Shown: positions 42,419-51,974, numbered from the stretch's first letter. The stretch: DNA of 64,000 nt from a bacterium (GCA_017470245.1 JAFUEV010000042.1:1-64000); one strand, 5' to 3'. Numbers and translations are program-made. The notes: generated by a model from the sequence alone, not told the origin.

Positions 42419-42745
42419 TTAATTATCACCTTTTTTGCTGCCGAGAAGTCTCATTGCATTAGCTCTGATAACAAAACGTTCTTTTTGTTCGCCGTCTTGA
42501 CCTGTCCATTTGTTTGAAATAAGACGACCTTCAATACATACTAATCCGCCTTTTTTTACATATTCACCTGCTATTTCAGCGGATTTATCCCATAATTCTA
42601 TATTAAACCAATCGGTTGTTTCTGCTTTGCTTTTATAATCCCATCTTGAAACAGCAACGGAAAAAGTGGTTTTTACTTTGCCTGATTCAAAATATTTAAC
42701 GTCGGGATCTTGACCTGCTCTGCCTACTACAACTACTGAATTCAT
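42419..42745 (-). CDS. ssb: Single-stranded DNA-binding protein, short cyanobacterial-like form
   Basis: SSB coats single-stranded DNA in replication and repair. The 108-residue OB-fold protein reads MNSVVVVGRAGQDPDVKYFE, with TTFSVAVSRW and TTDWFNIELWDKSAE as in cyanobacterial SSBs. It ends in Lys-Lys-Gly-Asp-Asn and lacks the acidic DDDIPF-type tip used by many bacteria for partner binding. ATG 42745 follows AAAGAGG. The reading that starts 33 codons earlier is rejected. Confidence 0.92.
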   Translation of the reverse strand: MNSVVVVGRAGQDPDVKYFESGKVKTTFSVAVSRWDYKSKAETTDWFNIELWDKSAEIAGEYVKKGGLVCIEGRLISNKWTGQDGEQKERFVIRANAMRLLGSKKGDN

Positions 42746-42923
42746 GATTATAACCTCTTTCTTATACAAGTCATTATATTTAAAAATTATCTTTTTTGCA
42801 AAATTACTGGAAATAGTATTAAGATTTAATACTAAAAATTTCAAATATGTTTAATATTAATTAATTCGTGAAATATAAATTCTATACTTCCGTATAAATT
42901 TTGATTATACAGGGCTCTCTTTA

Positions 42924-44180
42924 CTATTCATTCCCTTTGTTTGAATCAAGTATATTGTTTACATAATCATACACAATCGTATTTACTCCATTCTTTGGTA
43001 ACATAAGAATGTTTTTTATTATATCTTTTCTTTTATAAAGTAGATTATCTTCGTTTTTAACCAAAATTTTATCTAAATAATATTCAATATCGTCTATAGT
43101 TTTTGCTTTATAATAGCCTTCAATAATTTTTTGTCCGAATTCATTGTGTCCTTTTGAATTAGGATTAATAAGCTGAATTACCGGCTTTAGAGTCGGAAGA
43201 TATTCAAATAAAAAGGAATTGCAGTCGGTTATTAATAAATCTGATGTTCTGAACATATCAATATAATTACCGCTTTCGTACACTTCCGCATTGGGCAGTT
43301 CTTTCCAGCTCTTATAATATTCGTTCATCTCTTCTACTGTCATAAGATTTCTTTTTATAATCTCCCGTTTTAAAGATGGATGAGGTTTGAAAATAAATTC
43401 ATATTCATTGTGCTCTTTTGCATAATTAAAAAAGAATTTGTAATTCCAATTAAAAGTTCCAAATCTCAATACTGTATTGTTGTCAAAAGAAAAATGAGGT
43501 GCAATTATAATATGTTTTTTATCGGTTTTCCAAAGTCTATTTTTTATATTGATTTCTTTTAAATATGCATCAGTCTTTGGTTGACCTGCAAGGTAAACCT
43601 GTTCTGCTTTAAACCCATAGTCAATCAGGTTTTGTCTTGCAAAATTATTATCTACAAAATAGACAAAGAGTTTTTTATATATTTCATCTCGTTCATTATC
43701 GCCGTTTGTTATACAGGAACCGTAGCTGCAATACATTGTCAATGCATATTTAGACACATTATCAATTGATTGTGCTTTTGAAATCGCAGGTGGTTCATCG
43801 TAAAATACGATATCAGGAGCAAATTTCTTTAACTCTATGTATTTATGCTCATTGAAATTATATGCATATTCTACATTCATTCCTTGATTTTTAAAGAAAT
43901 CATAGTTTTCTTTGGCTTTTTTTTCGTATTCCAAATAATTGTATTTCTTTTTTCTGAGCATATCATATACAGAAATTACAACTTTAACGTTAAAACGGTC
44001 ATCTGCCGCAAATTTTTCATAAATATATTGATAAGCCCATTTAGATGCTTCGCAATTAACAAAGATAATATTAATTTTTCTTTTATTTACGTCTTTAGAA
44101 AGATTTTTAACTATTTTTTTATAACGGGAATTTATTTTATTTAAATTCCAAGTGTCTAAAAGATTTTTTAAGCAAAGCAT
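42924..44180 (-). CDS. CDP-glycerol glycerophosphotransferase-like protein (TagF/TagB superfamily)
   Basis: About 418 residues with a GT-B type fold. IFKPHPSLK (about 275) and SDLLITDCNSFLFEYLPTLKPVI (about 330) match the His-Pro and Thr-Asp-x-x-Ser motifs of TagB/TagF-type transferases, which add glycerol or ribitol phosphate or similar units to cell-surface glycans. The usual Tyr/Ser in the motif is Cys-Asn here. ATG 44180 follows AGAG; the upstream 19-codon extension is hydrophobic but lacks an RBS. It probably works on a surface polymer. Confidence 0.75.
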   Translation of the reverse strand: MLCLKNLLDTWNLNKINSRYKKIVKNLSKDVNKRKINIIFVNCEASKWAYQYIYEKFAADDRFNVKVVISVYDMLRKKKYNYLEYEKKAKENYDFFKNQGMNVEYAYNFNEHKYIELKKFAPDIVFYDEPPAISKAQSIDNVSKYALTMYCSYGSCITNGDNERDEIYKKLFVYFVDNNFARQNLIDYGFKAEQVYLAGQPKTDAYLKEINIKNRLWKTDKKHIIIAPHFSFDNNTVLRFGTFNWNYKFFFNYAKEHNEYEFIFKPHPSLKREIIKRNLMTVEEMNEYYKSWKELPNAEVYESGNYIDMFRTSDLLITDCNSFLFEYLPTLKPVIQLINPNSKGHNEFGQKIIEGYYKAKTIDDIEYYLDKILVKNEDNLLYKRKDIIKNILMLPKNGVNTIVYDYVNNILDSNKGNE

Positions 44181-44295
44181 AAAATTCTCTATATAAATTA
44201 TAATGACATATATTTTTAAATCATATATAAATAACAAAGGCTTTTCAACTTTTTTATTAAAATTTTATAAGATTAAAAATCAGACAGTCTTCAAT

Positions 44296-45702
44296 CTATA
44301 ATTTAAGTGATTTTATAAACTCAACTGCTTCTTTTTTTGTTGTAACATCACCTGATAATTGTGCTTCTTTTAGTGCGTTTATTATCTGTCCGAGTTTTGG
44401 ACCTTGTTGTAATTGTAATATTTCCATTATATCTCTGCCGTCAAGCAGCTTTTCTATCGGTTGAATACTGTTCTTTTGTTCTAAATATATATTCAGAAGA
44501 TTAGTAAGGTTATTTATATTAGTTTCAACCATTTCTTCCGTTATTTTCTCACCTCTGGCAGAAAGTCTGTCTGCCATTGCCAGTATAATTACGTCTATAA
44601 CATAACCTTCCATTTTTCGATAAAACTTGTAATATGCTTTTTCTGTTACGTCTGAAGCACTTACCATTCCTGACGGATAAATGTGGTATTTTATTAGTGT
44701 TTTTACGTATTCAATTTGTTTTTTAGAAAATTTTAATTCTTTTAATATAGGAACAACGAGTTTTGAACCTATTTCATCATGTTTTATAAAGCGGTGTCTT
44801 CCTGTTTCTTCTTCAATTGTCCAGCAGGCTGGTTTACCTATATCGTGCAGAAAACCTGCGAGTTTTAGAAAAGAAATTAATTTAACCTGTCCGTATTTTT
44901 GTTCATCCAAATATTGTTTTATTTCTTCACTTGCATTTTCATAAATAATTTGTATTTGCCTTACTGTTTCGATTGAATGATGCAATAAGTCCAAATGGTG
45001 ATGCTGATTTGGCGGTATTTTTTTTACTTCTTTGAATATAGGGAATATTTCTTCCAATAAATTACATTCATCAAGTTTTATTAATGCTAAATCACAATAT
45101 TTCCCTTCAAACATTTTTAAAAGTTCAACGGTAATTCTTTCTTTTGCAGGTTTATTGATGTCTTTATATATTTTTTTAGATATTTCAATTAACGAATTAT
45201 CAATTTCAAAACCTGTTTTGGAATAAAACCTAAAGATTCTAAGTAATCTTAACGGGTCATCTTCAAAATTTTTATCGGAAATACCTTTGATTTTTTTTTG
45301 TTCAATATCCGTAATACCACCTGTTAAATCTATAAATTTATTGTTTTTTAAATCATAAGCGATAGCATTTATTGTCAAATCACGTCTTTTAATATCTTTT
45401 TCAAAGTCATTTTCAATAGGTTTTGTTATGTCTAAGTAATTAACTTTGTCATTTAAAACAATTCTATATATATTATTTTCATTATCAAGTTCTATAAAAT
45501 GGGCATTTAATTTGTCTGCTAAATTTTTTGAAAAATTCTTTATATCACAATTACAAACAATCAAATCTCTGTCCGGACTTTTTTTATTCATAATCATGTC
45601 ACGAACAAAACCGCCGATAAGATAAGCCTCAATATCCTTTAAATAAGGTCTTATTTGTTTTATAACTTCATCATTTTCAATAATTTTAATATATTTATCC
45701 AT
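44296..45702 (-). CDS. cca: CCA-adding tRNA nucleotidyltransferase with HD domain
   Basis: Adds or repairs the 3' CCA of tRNAs. A 468-residue class II enzyme: YLIGGFVRDMIMNKKSPDRDLIV carries the Gly-Gly and Asp-x-Asp catalytic motifs, RRDLTINAIAYDL is next, and DDPLRLLRIFRFYSKTGFEID follows. The central FLKLAGFLHDIGKPACW is an HD phosphohydrolase motif. It is needed here because tRNA-Gly and tRNA-Met genes lack CCA. It overlaps rsmE by eight bases. Confidence 0.93.
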   Translation of the reverse strand: MDKYIKIIENDEVIKQIRPYLKDIEAYLIGGFVRDMIMNKKSPDRDLIVCNCDIKNFSKNLADKLNAHFIELDNENNIYRIVLNDKVNYLDITKPIENDFEKDIKRRDLTINAIAYDLKNNKFIDLTGGITDIEQKKIKGISDKNFEDDPLRLLRIFRFYSKTGFEIDNSLIEISKKIYKDINKPAKERITVELLKMFEGKYCDLALIKLDECNLLEEIFPIFKEVKKIPPNQHHHLDLLHHSIETVRQIQIIYENASEEIKQYLDEQKYGQVKLISFLKLAGFLHDIGKPACWTIEEETGRHRFIKHDEIGSKLVVPILKELKFSKKQIEYVKTLIKYHIYPSGMVSASDVTEKAYYKFYRKMEGYVIDVIILAMADRLSARGEKITEEMVETNINNLTNLLNIYLEQKNSIQPIEKLLDGRDIMEILQLQQGPKLGQIINALKEAQLSGDVTTKKEAVEFIKSLKL

Positions 45703-46426
45703 ACAAAACTCCGTTTATTACGGTTGTTAGAGCGGCTGTTAGAGCAGTATCCGCTCTATATATTAAATTTCCCAGTGTTATTAACGGAATATTATTGGTT
45801 TTAAAAAATTCAAATTCTTTCTCTGAAAATCCGCCTTCAGGGCCGATTATGATTAAAATTGATTTGCTTTTATCAATTGGATTTTCTTTTATATATTCAA
45901 AGAAATTTTTGTCCGTATATTTTTCCGCAAAAACAACAACCGAATTATAATTATTAATAATATTTTTGATATAGGACAATTCAAAAACAGTCGGGATATC
46001 GCATCTTTCACATTGTTTTACGGATTCTAATGCGATTTTTTGCCATTTCTCTATTTTATTTTTTATAACGGATTCTTTTACCGCACAATTATCGGTATAT
46101 AAAGGAATAATACCTTTTACACCTAATTCTGTAGCTTTTTGTATTGAACTAATTTGTGCATCCGAGTTTAGGACACTTTGAGCAATATACAATTTTAGAG
46201 GTATTTTTCTTTTTGATTGATAGCTGTTAATTATTTTACATTCAAATGAATCGGGTAAAATATTTTCAATAACCGTTTCATATTGAATTTCATTTTCATC
46301 AAGGAAAAGTATCTTTTCACCGATTTTAGAACGCATAACTTTTATAATATGCTTAAATAATTCTTTTTCATTGATTGTAACTTTATTATTATTAATATTC
46401 TGAGTATTTATTAAAAAATGCGGCAT
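45695..46426 (-). CDS. rsmE: 16S rRNA m3U1498 methyltransferase
   Basis: Methylates U1498 of 16S rRNA using SAM. The 243-residue protein has the N-terminal PUA-like part beginning MPHFLI, ATELGVKGIIPLYTDNCAVK, and the SPOUT knot end ILIIIGPEGGFSEKEFEF and LGNLIYRADTALTAALTTV, all family hallmarks. ATG 46426 follows GAAAGGAAA; the longer reading is rejected. It is the upstream gene of an rsmE-cca pair. Confidence 0.93.
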   Translation of the reverse strand: MPHFLINTQNINNNKVTINEKELFKHIIKVMRSKIGEKILFLDENEIQYETVIENILPDSFECKIINSYQSKRKIPLKLYIAQSVLNSDAQISSIQKATELGVKGIIPLYTDNCAVKESVIKNKIEKWQKIALESVKQCERCDIPTVFELSYIKNIINNYNSVVVFAEKYTDKNFFEYIKENPIDKSKSILIIIGPEGGFSEKEFEFFKTNNIPLITLGNLIYRADTALTAALTTVINGVLYG

Positions 46427-46506
46427 ATTTTTCCTTTCATTAAAAATTATACAATAAATTAACAAATAAATTTTTTAGAAGTTTTGTTTATAGCGAGGTG
46501 GAAAAA

Positions 46507-46986
46507 ATGTTTAATATAAATAAAACAGGTGTTAATATCCCAATAAAAACAAGATATCAAGCTCATAAAACCGAGAAAAGATTCCAAAAATCAGGATATT
46601 CAAACGTTGTAAAATCGGTTAATAATAATGGTGATATTGCAATTCTTGGATATAAAGGAATACCTGATAAAGATGAACTGGTTGCGGCAAGTGTAATCAA
46701 CCCTGACGGAAAAGAAACATTAAAATTGTATAAAACCGTAATGCTTGATTCAAAAGAAGCAAGATATCCAAGATATTCAAGAATTATAGAAACTTGGGAT
46801 GTTGTAAAAAATAATTTAATATTTAAAAAACATACAACAATGCAATATAACGGATATTCTGCAGTTCCTGAAGTGATTTCAACAATGTATAATGATGATA
46901 ATGACTGTGACGGAGTAAAAATAGTCAGAAAATATCCTTATAGAGAATATTCAAAATGTTTTCAAAAACCTGAAAAAGATAACTAA
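46507..46986 (+). CDS. Hypothetical protein, first of a paralog pair
   Basis: A 159-residue protein similar over most of its length to the next gene. Shared positions include IPI-K-T-R-Y-x-A, K-x-G-Y-x-N-V/I, G-D-I/V-A-I/V-L-x-Y, L-V-A, QYNG-x-S-x-V/I-P-E, and Y-x-R-I/T-I. ATG 46507 follows GAGGTG at five bases; the GTG inside that site (46498) is rejected. The fold is probably beta-rich, with no signal or membrane span. Function unknown. Divergent from rsmE. Confidence 0.7.
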   Translation: MFNINKTGVNIPIKTRYQAHKTEKRFQKSGYSNVVKSVNNNGDIAILGYKGIPDKDELVAASVINPDGKETLKLYKTVMLDSKEARYPRYSRIIETWDVVKNNLIFKKHTTMQYNGYSAVPEVISTMYNDDNDCDGVKIVRKYPYREYSKCFQKPEKDN

Positions 46987-47003
46987 TAAAGAAGAAAATA
47001 AAT

Positions 47004-47447
47004 ATGAAAATAGAAGGAAATAAAGTTCCAATTCCATTAAGAACAAGATTTGCAGTTAATAAATCTAAAAAGAATTTAGAAAAAGAAGGGTATGGAAATA
47101 TCAAAGCATTAGCAAATGCAAGAGGTGATGTAGCAGTATTAAGTTATGATTTGGCTGAAAATGGCTCACTTCTTGTTGCTAATATAATAAAAAGGGATGG
47201 AGATCAAATAATAATCCATTATAACAATACATCAGAAGATTATAATAGTCCTTATACAAGAACAATAACAAGTTGGGGAAAAGGGTTATACGATTCATAT
47301 TATTCTTTTAAAAAAGATGTAGAACTACAATATAACGGTAAATCAAAAATCCCTGAAACTATAGTTTCAATAAATTCTGATATAAAAAGTCATACAGGGC
47401 TTAGAAAAACTAAAAAAAGTCCGTGTCGATTAAGTAAAATAATATAA
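47004..47447 (+). CDS. Hypothetical protein, second of a paralog pair
   Basis: A 147-residue paralog of the preceding gene, 17 bases downstream. It begins MKIEGNKVPIPLRTRFAVNK and keeps the shared GDVAVLSY, LQYNGKSKIPETIVS pattern. The C-terminus is Lys/Arg-rich (KKSPCRLSKII). The Met-Lys-Ile start recalls the lineage-specific N-terminus but has no Phe-Gly. The two probably came from a tandem duplication and are co-transcribed. Role unknown. Confidence 0.7.
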   Translation: MKIEGNKVPIPLRTRFAVNKSKKNLEKEGYGNIKALANARGDVAVLSYDLAENGSLLVANIIKRDGDQIIIHYNNTSEDYNSPYTRTITSWGKGLYDSYYSFKKDVELQYNGKSKIPETIVSINSDIKSHTGLRKTKKSPCRLSKII

Positions 47448-47491
47448 TATAATTACTTTACAATATTGGCTATAAATTATATCATCATATT

Positions 47492-48877
47492 ATGGTTGAA
47501 GTTTCTACTGCTTTAATAAAAGATGCGGTTTTTAATTTGTGTATTAATGCAAACACAAGTTTAGATTTAAACGTATATGAAAAAATATATAATGCATACC
47601 AAATGGCAGATAATATAGAAACAAAAAATATTTTGGGTTCTGTTTTGCAAAATGCAAAAACTGCAAGTGAAAAGCAATGTCCTTTGTGTCAGGATACAGG
47701 GCAGGTTATTGTTTTTATCAATATTGGTCAAGATGTCAATTTAACGGGCGATTTTATAGAAAAAGCCGTTAATGACGGAGTAGAACAAGCATATAAACAA
47801 GGATATTTCAGAAAATCAGTAGTTAAGGATGCATTATTTGACAGAAAAAATACATCAACAAATACACCTGCAATTATATATACTAAATATAATGAAGGTT
47901 CGGATATTGAAATAGGTGTGATAATAAAAGGCGGTGGTTCGGAAAACAAATCTTTAACAAAAATGCTTATGCCTACACTAAATATAGATGAAATAACCGA
48001 AGCTATAGGCGAAATGATTTTATCTGCAGGAGTAAATGCGTGTCCTCCAATGTTTGTTGGCGTTGGAATAGGTGGAACAATAGATAAGGCTGCAATAGAA
48101 TCAAAAAAAGTATTTTTAGAAAATGATTTTTTGGCACAAGAAAAAGAACTGGCTATAAACATAAAAGAATATGTAAATGCTAAAGCACCGAAATTATATA
48201 ATAATTTTTATGTTTTGGATATTAAAATACATTCATTCGCAACTCATATAGCAAGTATGCCTGTTGCTATAAGTATAAATTGTCATTCTGACAGGCTTTC
48301 AAAGTGTATAATAAAAGATAATAAAATAGTATTTTTTCATAAAATACCTGAATATAAAAATATAGAAACAAATACTGTTATTTCAAAAGAAATTAAGACA
48401 GAGGATGTTTCTTCAATACGAGGACTGAAAGAGGGAGAAAATATACTTTTAACCGGAGAAATTTATGTTGCCAGAGATATGGTACATAAAAAATTTGAAG
48501 AAATAATTAATTCCGGGCAAGAACTGCCTATAGATATAAAAGATAGAATAATCTTTTATGCCGGTCCTTGTCCTTCGAAACCTGGGGAAATAATAGGTTC
48601 TATAGGTCCAACTACTGCATCTCGAATGGATAAGTATGCTGTTAAATTATATGAAATGGGGTTAATGGGTACAATTGGTAAAGGTGATAGAAACAGTAAA
48701 GTAGCAGAAACGATAAAGAAAAATAATGCAAAATATTTTACAGTAACAGGCGGTATTGCTGCATTACTTGCAGAAAAAGTAAAAAAAAGTGAAGTAATAG
48801 CGTTTGAAGATTTAGGTGCCGAGGCATTATATAAATTGTACGTTGAAAAATTCCCCGTAAGGGTAGAAATAGGATAA
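47492..48877 (+). CDS. fum: Class I fumarate hydratase, fused alpha and beta domains
   Basis: A [4Fe-4S] hydro-lyase interconverting fumarate and malate; tartrate dehydratases share the fold. The 461-residue chain joins the alpha domain (to about 280: CPLCQDTGQ and NACPPMFVGVGIGG hold cluster ligands) and the beta domain (from about 310: LTGEIYVARDMVHKK, FYAGPCPSKPGEIIGSIGPTTASRMD). In many anaerobes these are two separate genes, so the fusion is the single-chain FumA-like form. There is no RBS of note before the ATG. Confidence 0.9.
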   Translation: MVEVSTALIKDAVFNLCINANTSLDLNVYEKIYNAYQMADNIETKNILGSVLQNAKTASEKQCPLCQDTGQVIVFINIGQDVNLTGDFIEKAVNDGVEQAYKQGYFRKSVVKDALFDRKNTSTNTPAIIYTKYNEGSDIEIGVIIKGGGSENKSLTKMLMPTLNIDEITEAIGEMILSAGVNACPPMFVGVGIGGTIDKAAIESKKVFLENDFLAQEKELAINIKEYVNAKAPKLYNNFYVLDIKIHSFATHIASMPVAISINCHSDRLSKCIIKDNKIVFFHKIPEYKNIETNTVISKEIKTEDVSSIRGLKEGENILLTGEIYVARDMVHKKFEEIINSGQELPIDIKDRIIFYAGPCPSKPGEIIGSIGPTTASRMDKYAVKLYEMGLMGTIGKGDRNSKVAETIKKNNAKYFTVTGGIAALLAEKVKKSEVIAFEDLGAEALYKLYVEKFPVRVEIG

Positions 48878-48936
48878 AAAACAAAATTGCTTGACTAATG
48901 GTAATGTTATTGATAAAGTTAGGTTGGTAATAATTA

Positions 48937-49060
48937 TTTGACAATTAAATATTTTATCGGGATGTAGCGCAGCTTGACTCTGCCGACGAAAAAGATACGG
49001 TGTATCTTTTGAGGAGAGGTAGCACCGAGCCTTATAGAGTTAAGAATATTACACTACAGT
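48937..49060 (+). repeat. Partial upstream copy of tRNA-Pro 5' end plus an 84-base insert
   Basis: The 40 bases 48937-48976 repeat at 49061-49100 with one difference, covering the leader and the first 19 bases of tRNA-Pro. The copy has no 3' acceptor half. The 84 bases between contain a 9-bp hairpin AAAAGATAC/GTATCTTTT and an outer CTTGACTCT/AGAGTTAAG stem. It could be a tRNA relic or a small RNA. Confidence 0.65.
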
Positions 49061-49081
49061 TTTGACAATTGAATATTTTAT

Positions 49082-49158
49082 CGGGATGTAGCGCAGCTTG
49101 GTAGCGCACCTCGCTTGGGACGAGGGGGTCGCAGGTTCGAATCCTGTCATCCCGACCA
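49082..49158 (+). tRNA. tRNA-Pro (TGG)
   Basis: Acceptor CGGGATG pairs with CATCCCG, discriminator A, and an encoded CCA (49156-49158). Anticodon stem CCTCG/CGAGG with loop CTTGGGA gives anticodon TGG. D arm GCGCAGCTTGGTAGCGC and T arm GCAGGTTCGAATCCTGT fit. It is unusual here in encoding CCA, which the other two tRNA genes do not. Confidence 0.95.
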
Positions 49159-49169
49159 CTTAAAATAAA

Positions 49170-49203
49170 GACAGAACTTGATTCTCAGGTTCTGCCTTTT
49201 TAT
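49170..49203 (+). terminator. Terminator of tRNA-Pro
   Basis: CAGAAC and GTTCTG form the stem base with TTGA/TCAG-like pairing above, followed by CCTTTTTA. Confidence 0.65.
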
Positions 49204-49311
49204 CTCCTTACAAACTTCGTTTTGTTTCAAAGAAAATACTTTGTTCTCAGCTGATAATCCTCTTTTTGCACTTACCTGCTTGTTGGAGTAGAAACCACAA
49301 CCTACTCTCTA

Positions 49312-49352
49312 ATAAAAACCCTGAAACTATCTTTTAAGTTTCAGGGCTTTTT
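49312..49352. terminator. Terminator of the RTX-like gene
   Basis: CCCTGAAAC and GTTTCAGGG form a perfect 9-bp stem. On the minus strand it is followed by TTTTTA, just past the stop at 49371. The 49204-49311 stretch holds nothing else recognised. Confidence 0.85.
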
Positions 49353-49370
49353 ACAATAAAACAATTATTA

Positions 49371-51935
49371 TTAACTTTGTTGAGAAAAACAAGCAACCAA
49401 TTCATTGATTAATTTTGCATTATGGGTATCTAATACTTTATCTATAGAACCATAATCTTTGCCGTTTCCGCTTGTTAAAAAGGCAGAAACTGCACTCTTG
49501 ATAACATCTGTAGTATATGTATCAAATGATTTGATATTATCTTGAACTTCGGTTTTGCCTGCTTTGATGGTATCAATCTTCCAATCATCACCGTAATAAT
49601 AGCTTCCGAGTCTTACATATCCATGGTCTTTTTTATCATAGATATAGATACTCTTATTAATATCAATGTTGCCATTTTTATCAATATCCGCCATAAATAT
49701 AAGGTTATTTGCCTTAGCTCCGGTAATGGTTAGAGTGTCGTTTCCTGCGTAATCAGTAATTTTGATACCGCCGTTTAATTTATCAATTTTATAGTTATCA
49801 TCTCGTCCGTCCTGGTCAATAATTGTCCCTGATGATTTTTTTGAAATATTATATGTATCAATTGACGCTTTACCCATTGCAGTACCTGCTTGAATTTTAA
49901 AATCAGTAGTATTTATAATATCGTATACGTTTCTGTCGAATTTATCAGCAGATAAAGTGTTTGCAGCAGTATCACAGCTATCTTCAATTACTACATTGTT
50001 AGAATTTTTGATTGTATATTTATCACTTCCGTCTTTATCTTGAATATTTGTAATAGAAGAATCTTTAACATTGTAAATATCGTTTGATTTGCCGTAATCT
50101 ATTATATATGTAGACTTGCCTGATGTTATATTATAAGTATCTGTTGAATACTTTGATGAATTTTGACTTGAATATATATACATTCCTGAATTTGAAGTTA
50201 AGTTATAAGTATTTTTTTCATTATCACTTGCTGCTTCATCCCACAAGCGTACATATTTAGAATTTTTAAACGTATAGGTATCGTTTCCGTCGTCATCTAT
50301 AATACTATAGTCTAAGATACCATCTTCAGTATTTTTGTCACCTGCATATATTGAAATACCATCAACATTAGTGAAATTATACTTATCGTTTCCTTTTGTA
50401 TCATTGATTTTAACAAGAGAAGTGTCTTTTATTGTATAGTTTTCATCCCCTGCAGTATCAAAAAGTTTTATTCTGTGGGATTCATTTGAAATATTAAATT
50501 TATCATTACCGTCTTGGCTATTTATAATGATTTCAGCAGAATTTTTAACGGTAAAATTATCAATCTGGTCTTTTGCTGATGCACCTGAATTTTCCTGATC
50601 GGTAATTTTAATACCTATAGAATCAACTAAAGTATATTTATCTGCTCCTCCATTATAATCATTGATATTTGTATCATATAGAGAATTTAATTTATAAGTG
50701 TCATTACCATAATAATCGGTAATAATTGAATCAACCACATTGGTTAATGTGTATGTATCTTTTCCGCCGGTGTTACCTGTAGATACAGTATCAGAAATTG
50801 AAACATTATCAGAATTATTAACAATATATTTATCGTTTCCTGCATTATCACCTAAGCTAATATATTTTGAACCGTTTATTTTATATGTTTCACTGCCTTT
50901 AAAATCGGTTACCGATAAACCCAATTGATTGACTCCAGTTCCTGTTCCTACTGTTGAATTTATGGTATATGTATCATTCCCAAGTTTATCATTGATGTTA
51001 GAACCACGTCTTAAATTATTTAAATTGTATTTATCATTGCCTGCAGTACCTTGATCTGCACCATAACTACCAACATTTTCATTTATTGTTACAGCAGAAT
51101 CGAAAACATTATATGTATCATTTGCACCGTAATCTCTAATAGTGATAGCAGTATTTTTAATATTATAATTATCAGCCCCGCCCCAATCGTAAATCATAGA
51201 ATTTGAATTGGCTCTATTAACATTATATTTATCTTTTCCTGCGTAATCATTTATATTAACATAGGCATTATCTTTAATATCGTAACTGTCGTTTCCTGAA
51301 TAATCTTTTATATTTTTTGATGTTAAAGACAAGCCTAATTCACTTTCGCCATATTTTGTTGTATCAACTGTTATTGAATCAAGAACAGAAAAAGCGTATT
51401 TATCATTACCTTTAAAATCTGTTATAGAACTTGCTTGTTCCGGACTATACCAAATTTTAACGTCATAGTTGTCATTTCCGTTAAAATCGACATATTTTAC
51501 TCCGCCTGATTTTAGATTGATTTTGTCGTTTTTATCACTTCCAACCAAGTAGCCTGCCGAAGTAAGAGTGTTTGAACTGTTTAGTTCATAAACATTAGCA
51601 TTATCTTTTGTTACACCGGTTGTATTTCCTATGGTAGCTGTATCCCCTGAATATTCTGCGCTGTGTACATAATAGTCAACAATAGTTGTTGTAACTTGTT
51701 TTTTAAATGCATCTGTTGTTTTATCCGTATATACAGTTACAACTTTTAAATTATTTCCGTCTTTTACCTTATATGCATATCCTTTATATTTTGTATTATC
51801 TAAGTTTACTTTAAATGTAAGATCTGTATTTGCTGTAGTTGACAGTTTGTAGTTAATGTTTTTTGAATTAAAATCAATATCAATTTGTTTAGTGTTTTCT
51901 GTAATTGGAACTGTAGAACTTTTCTTCTTAGCCAT
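49371..51935 (-). CDS. RTX-like repeat protein, 854 aa
   Basis: About 26 imperfect units of 18-22 residues, centred on (Tyr/Phe)-x-Gly-(Asn/Lys/Gly)-Asp-x-Tyr-x-(Ile/Leu/Val), fill roughly residues 140-730. They resemble the calcium-binding RTX beta-roll, but the glycine pattern is looser than the GGxGxDxxx nonapeptide. The C-terminal AGNDTLTITG then a beta-rich domain resembles the end of RTX proteins secreted by type I systems. There is no Sec signal at the N-terminus (MAKKKSSTVPITEN). AAAGGAGAAATATT precedes the ATG. Likely a secreted or surface protein; no type I exporter adjoins it. Confidence 0.75.
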   Translation of the reverse strand: MAKKKSSTVPITENTKQIDIDFNSKNINYKLSTTANTDLTFKVNLDNTKYKGYAYKVKDGNNLKVVTVYTDKTTDAFKKQVTTTIVDYYVHSAEYSGDTATIGNTTGVTKDNANVYELNSSNTLTSAGYLVGSDKNDKINLKSGGVKYVDFNGNDNYDVKIWYSPEQASSITDFKGNDKYAFSVLDSITVDTTKYGESELGLSLTSKNIKDYSGNDSYDIKDNAYVNINDYAGKDKYNVNRANSNSMIYDWGGADNYNIKNTAITIRDYGANDTYNVFDSAVTINENVGSYGADQGTAGNDKYNLNNLRRGSNINDKLGNDTYTINSTVGTGTGVNQLGLSVTDFKGSETYKINGSKYISLGDNAGNDKYIVNNSDNVSISDTVSTGNTGGKDTYTLTNVVDSIITDYYGNDTYKLNSLYDTNINDYNGGADKYTLVDSIGIKITDQENSGASAKDQIDNFTVKNSAEIIINSQDGNDKFNISNESHRIKLFDTAGDENYTIKDTSLVKINDTKGNDKYNFTNVDGISIYAGDKNTEDGILDYSIIDDDGNDTYTFKNSKYVRLWDEAASDNEKNTYNLTSNSGMYIYSSQNSSKYSTDTYNITSGKSTYIIDYGKSNDIYNVKDSSITNIQDKDGSDKYTIKNSNNVVIEDSCDTAANTLSADKFDRNVYDIINTTDFKIQAGTAMGKASIDTYNISKKSSGTIIDQDGRDDNYKIDKLNGGIKITDYAGNDTLTITGAKANNLIFMADIDKNGNIDINKSIYIYDKKDHGYVRLGSYYYGDDWKIDTIKAGKTEVQDNIKSFDTYTTDVIKSAVSAFLTSGNGKDYGSIDKVLDTHNAKLINELVACFSQQS

Positions 51936-51974
51936 AATATTTCTCCTTTTTTATTTGATATGAGTTTTTTACTG

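Noticed and set aside
48960-49052. A second complete tRNA gene
   Set aside because: Only the first 19 bases match tRNA-Pro; there is no anticodon arm, T arm or 3' acceptor strand complementary to the 5' end.
50740-50928. Minisatellite in the RTX-like gene
   Set aside because: The repeat is clear only at protein level; the nucleotide units have diverged, so this is not a recent DNA tandem array.
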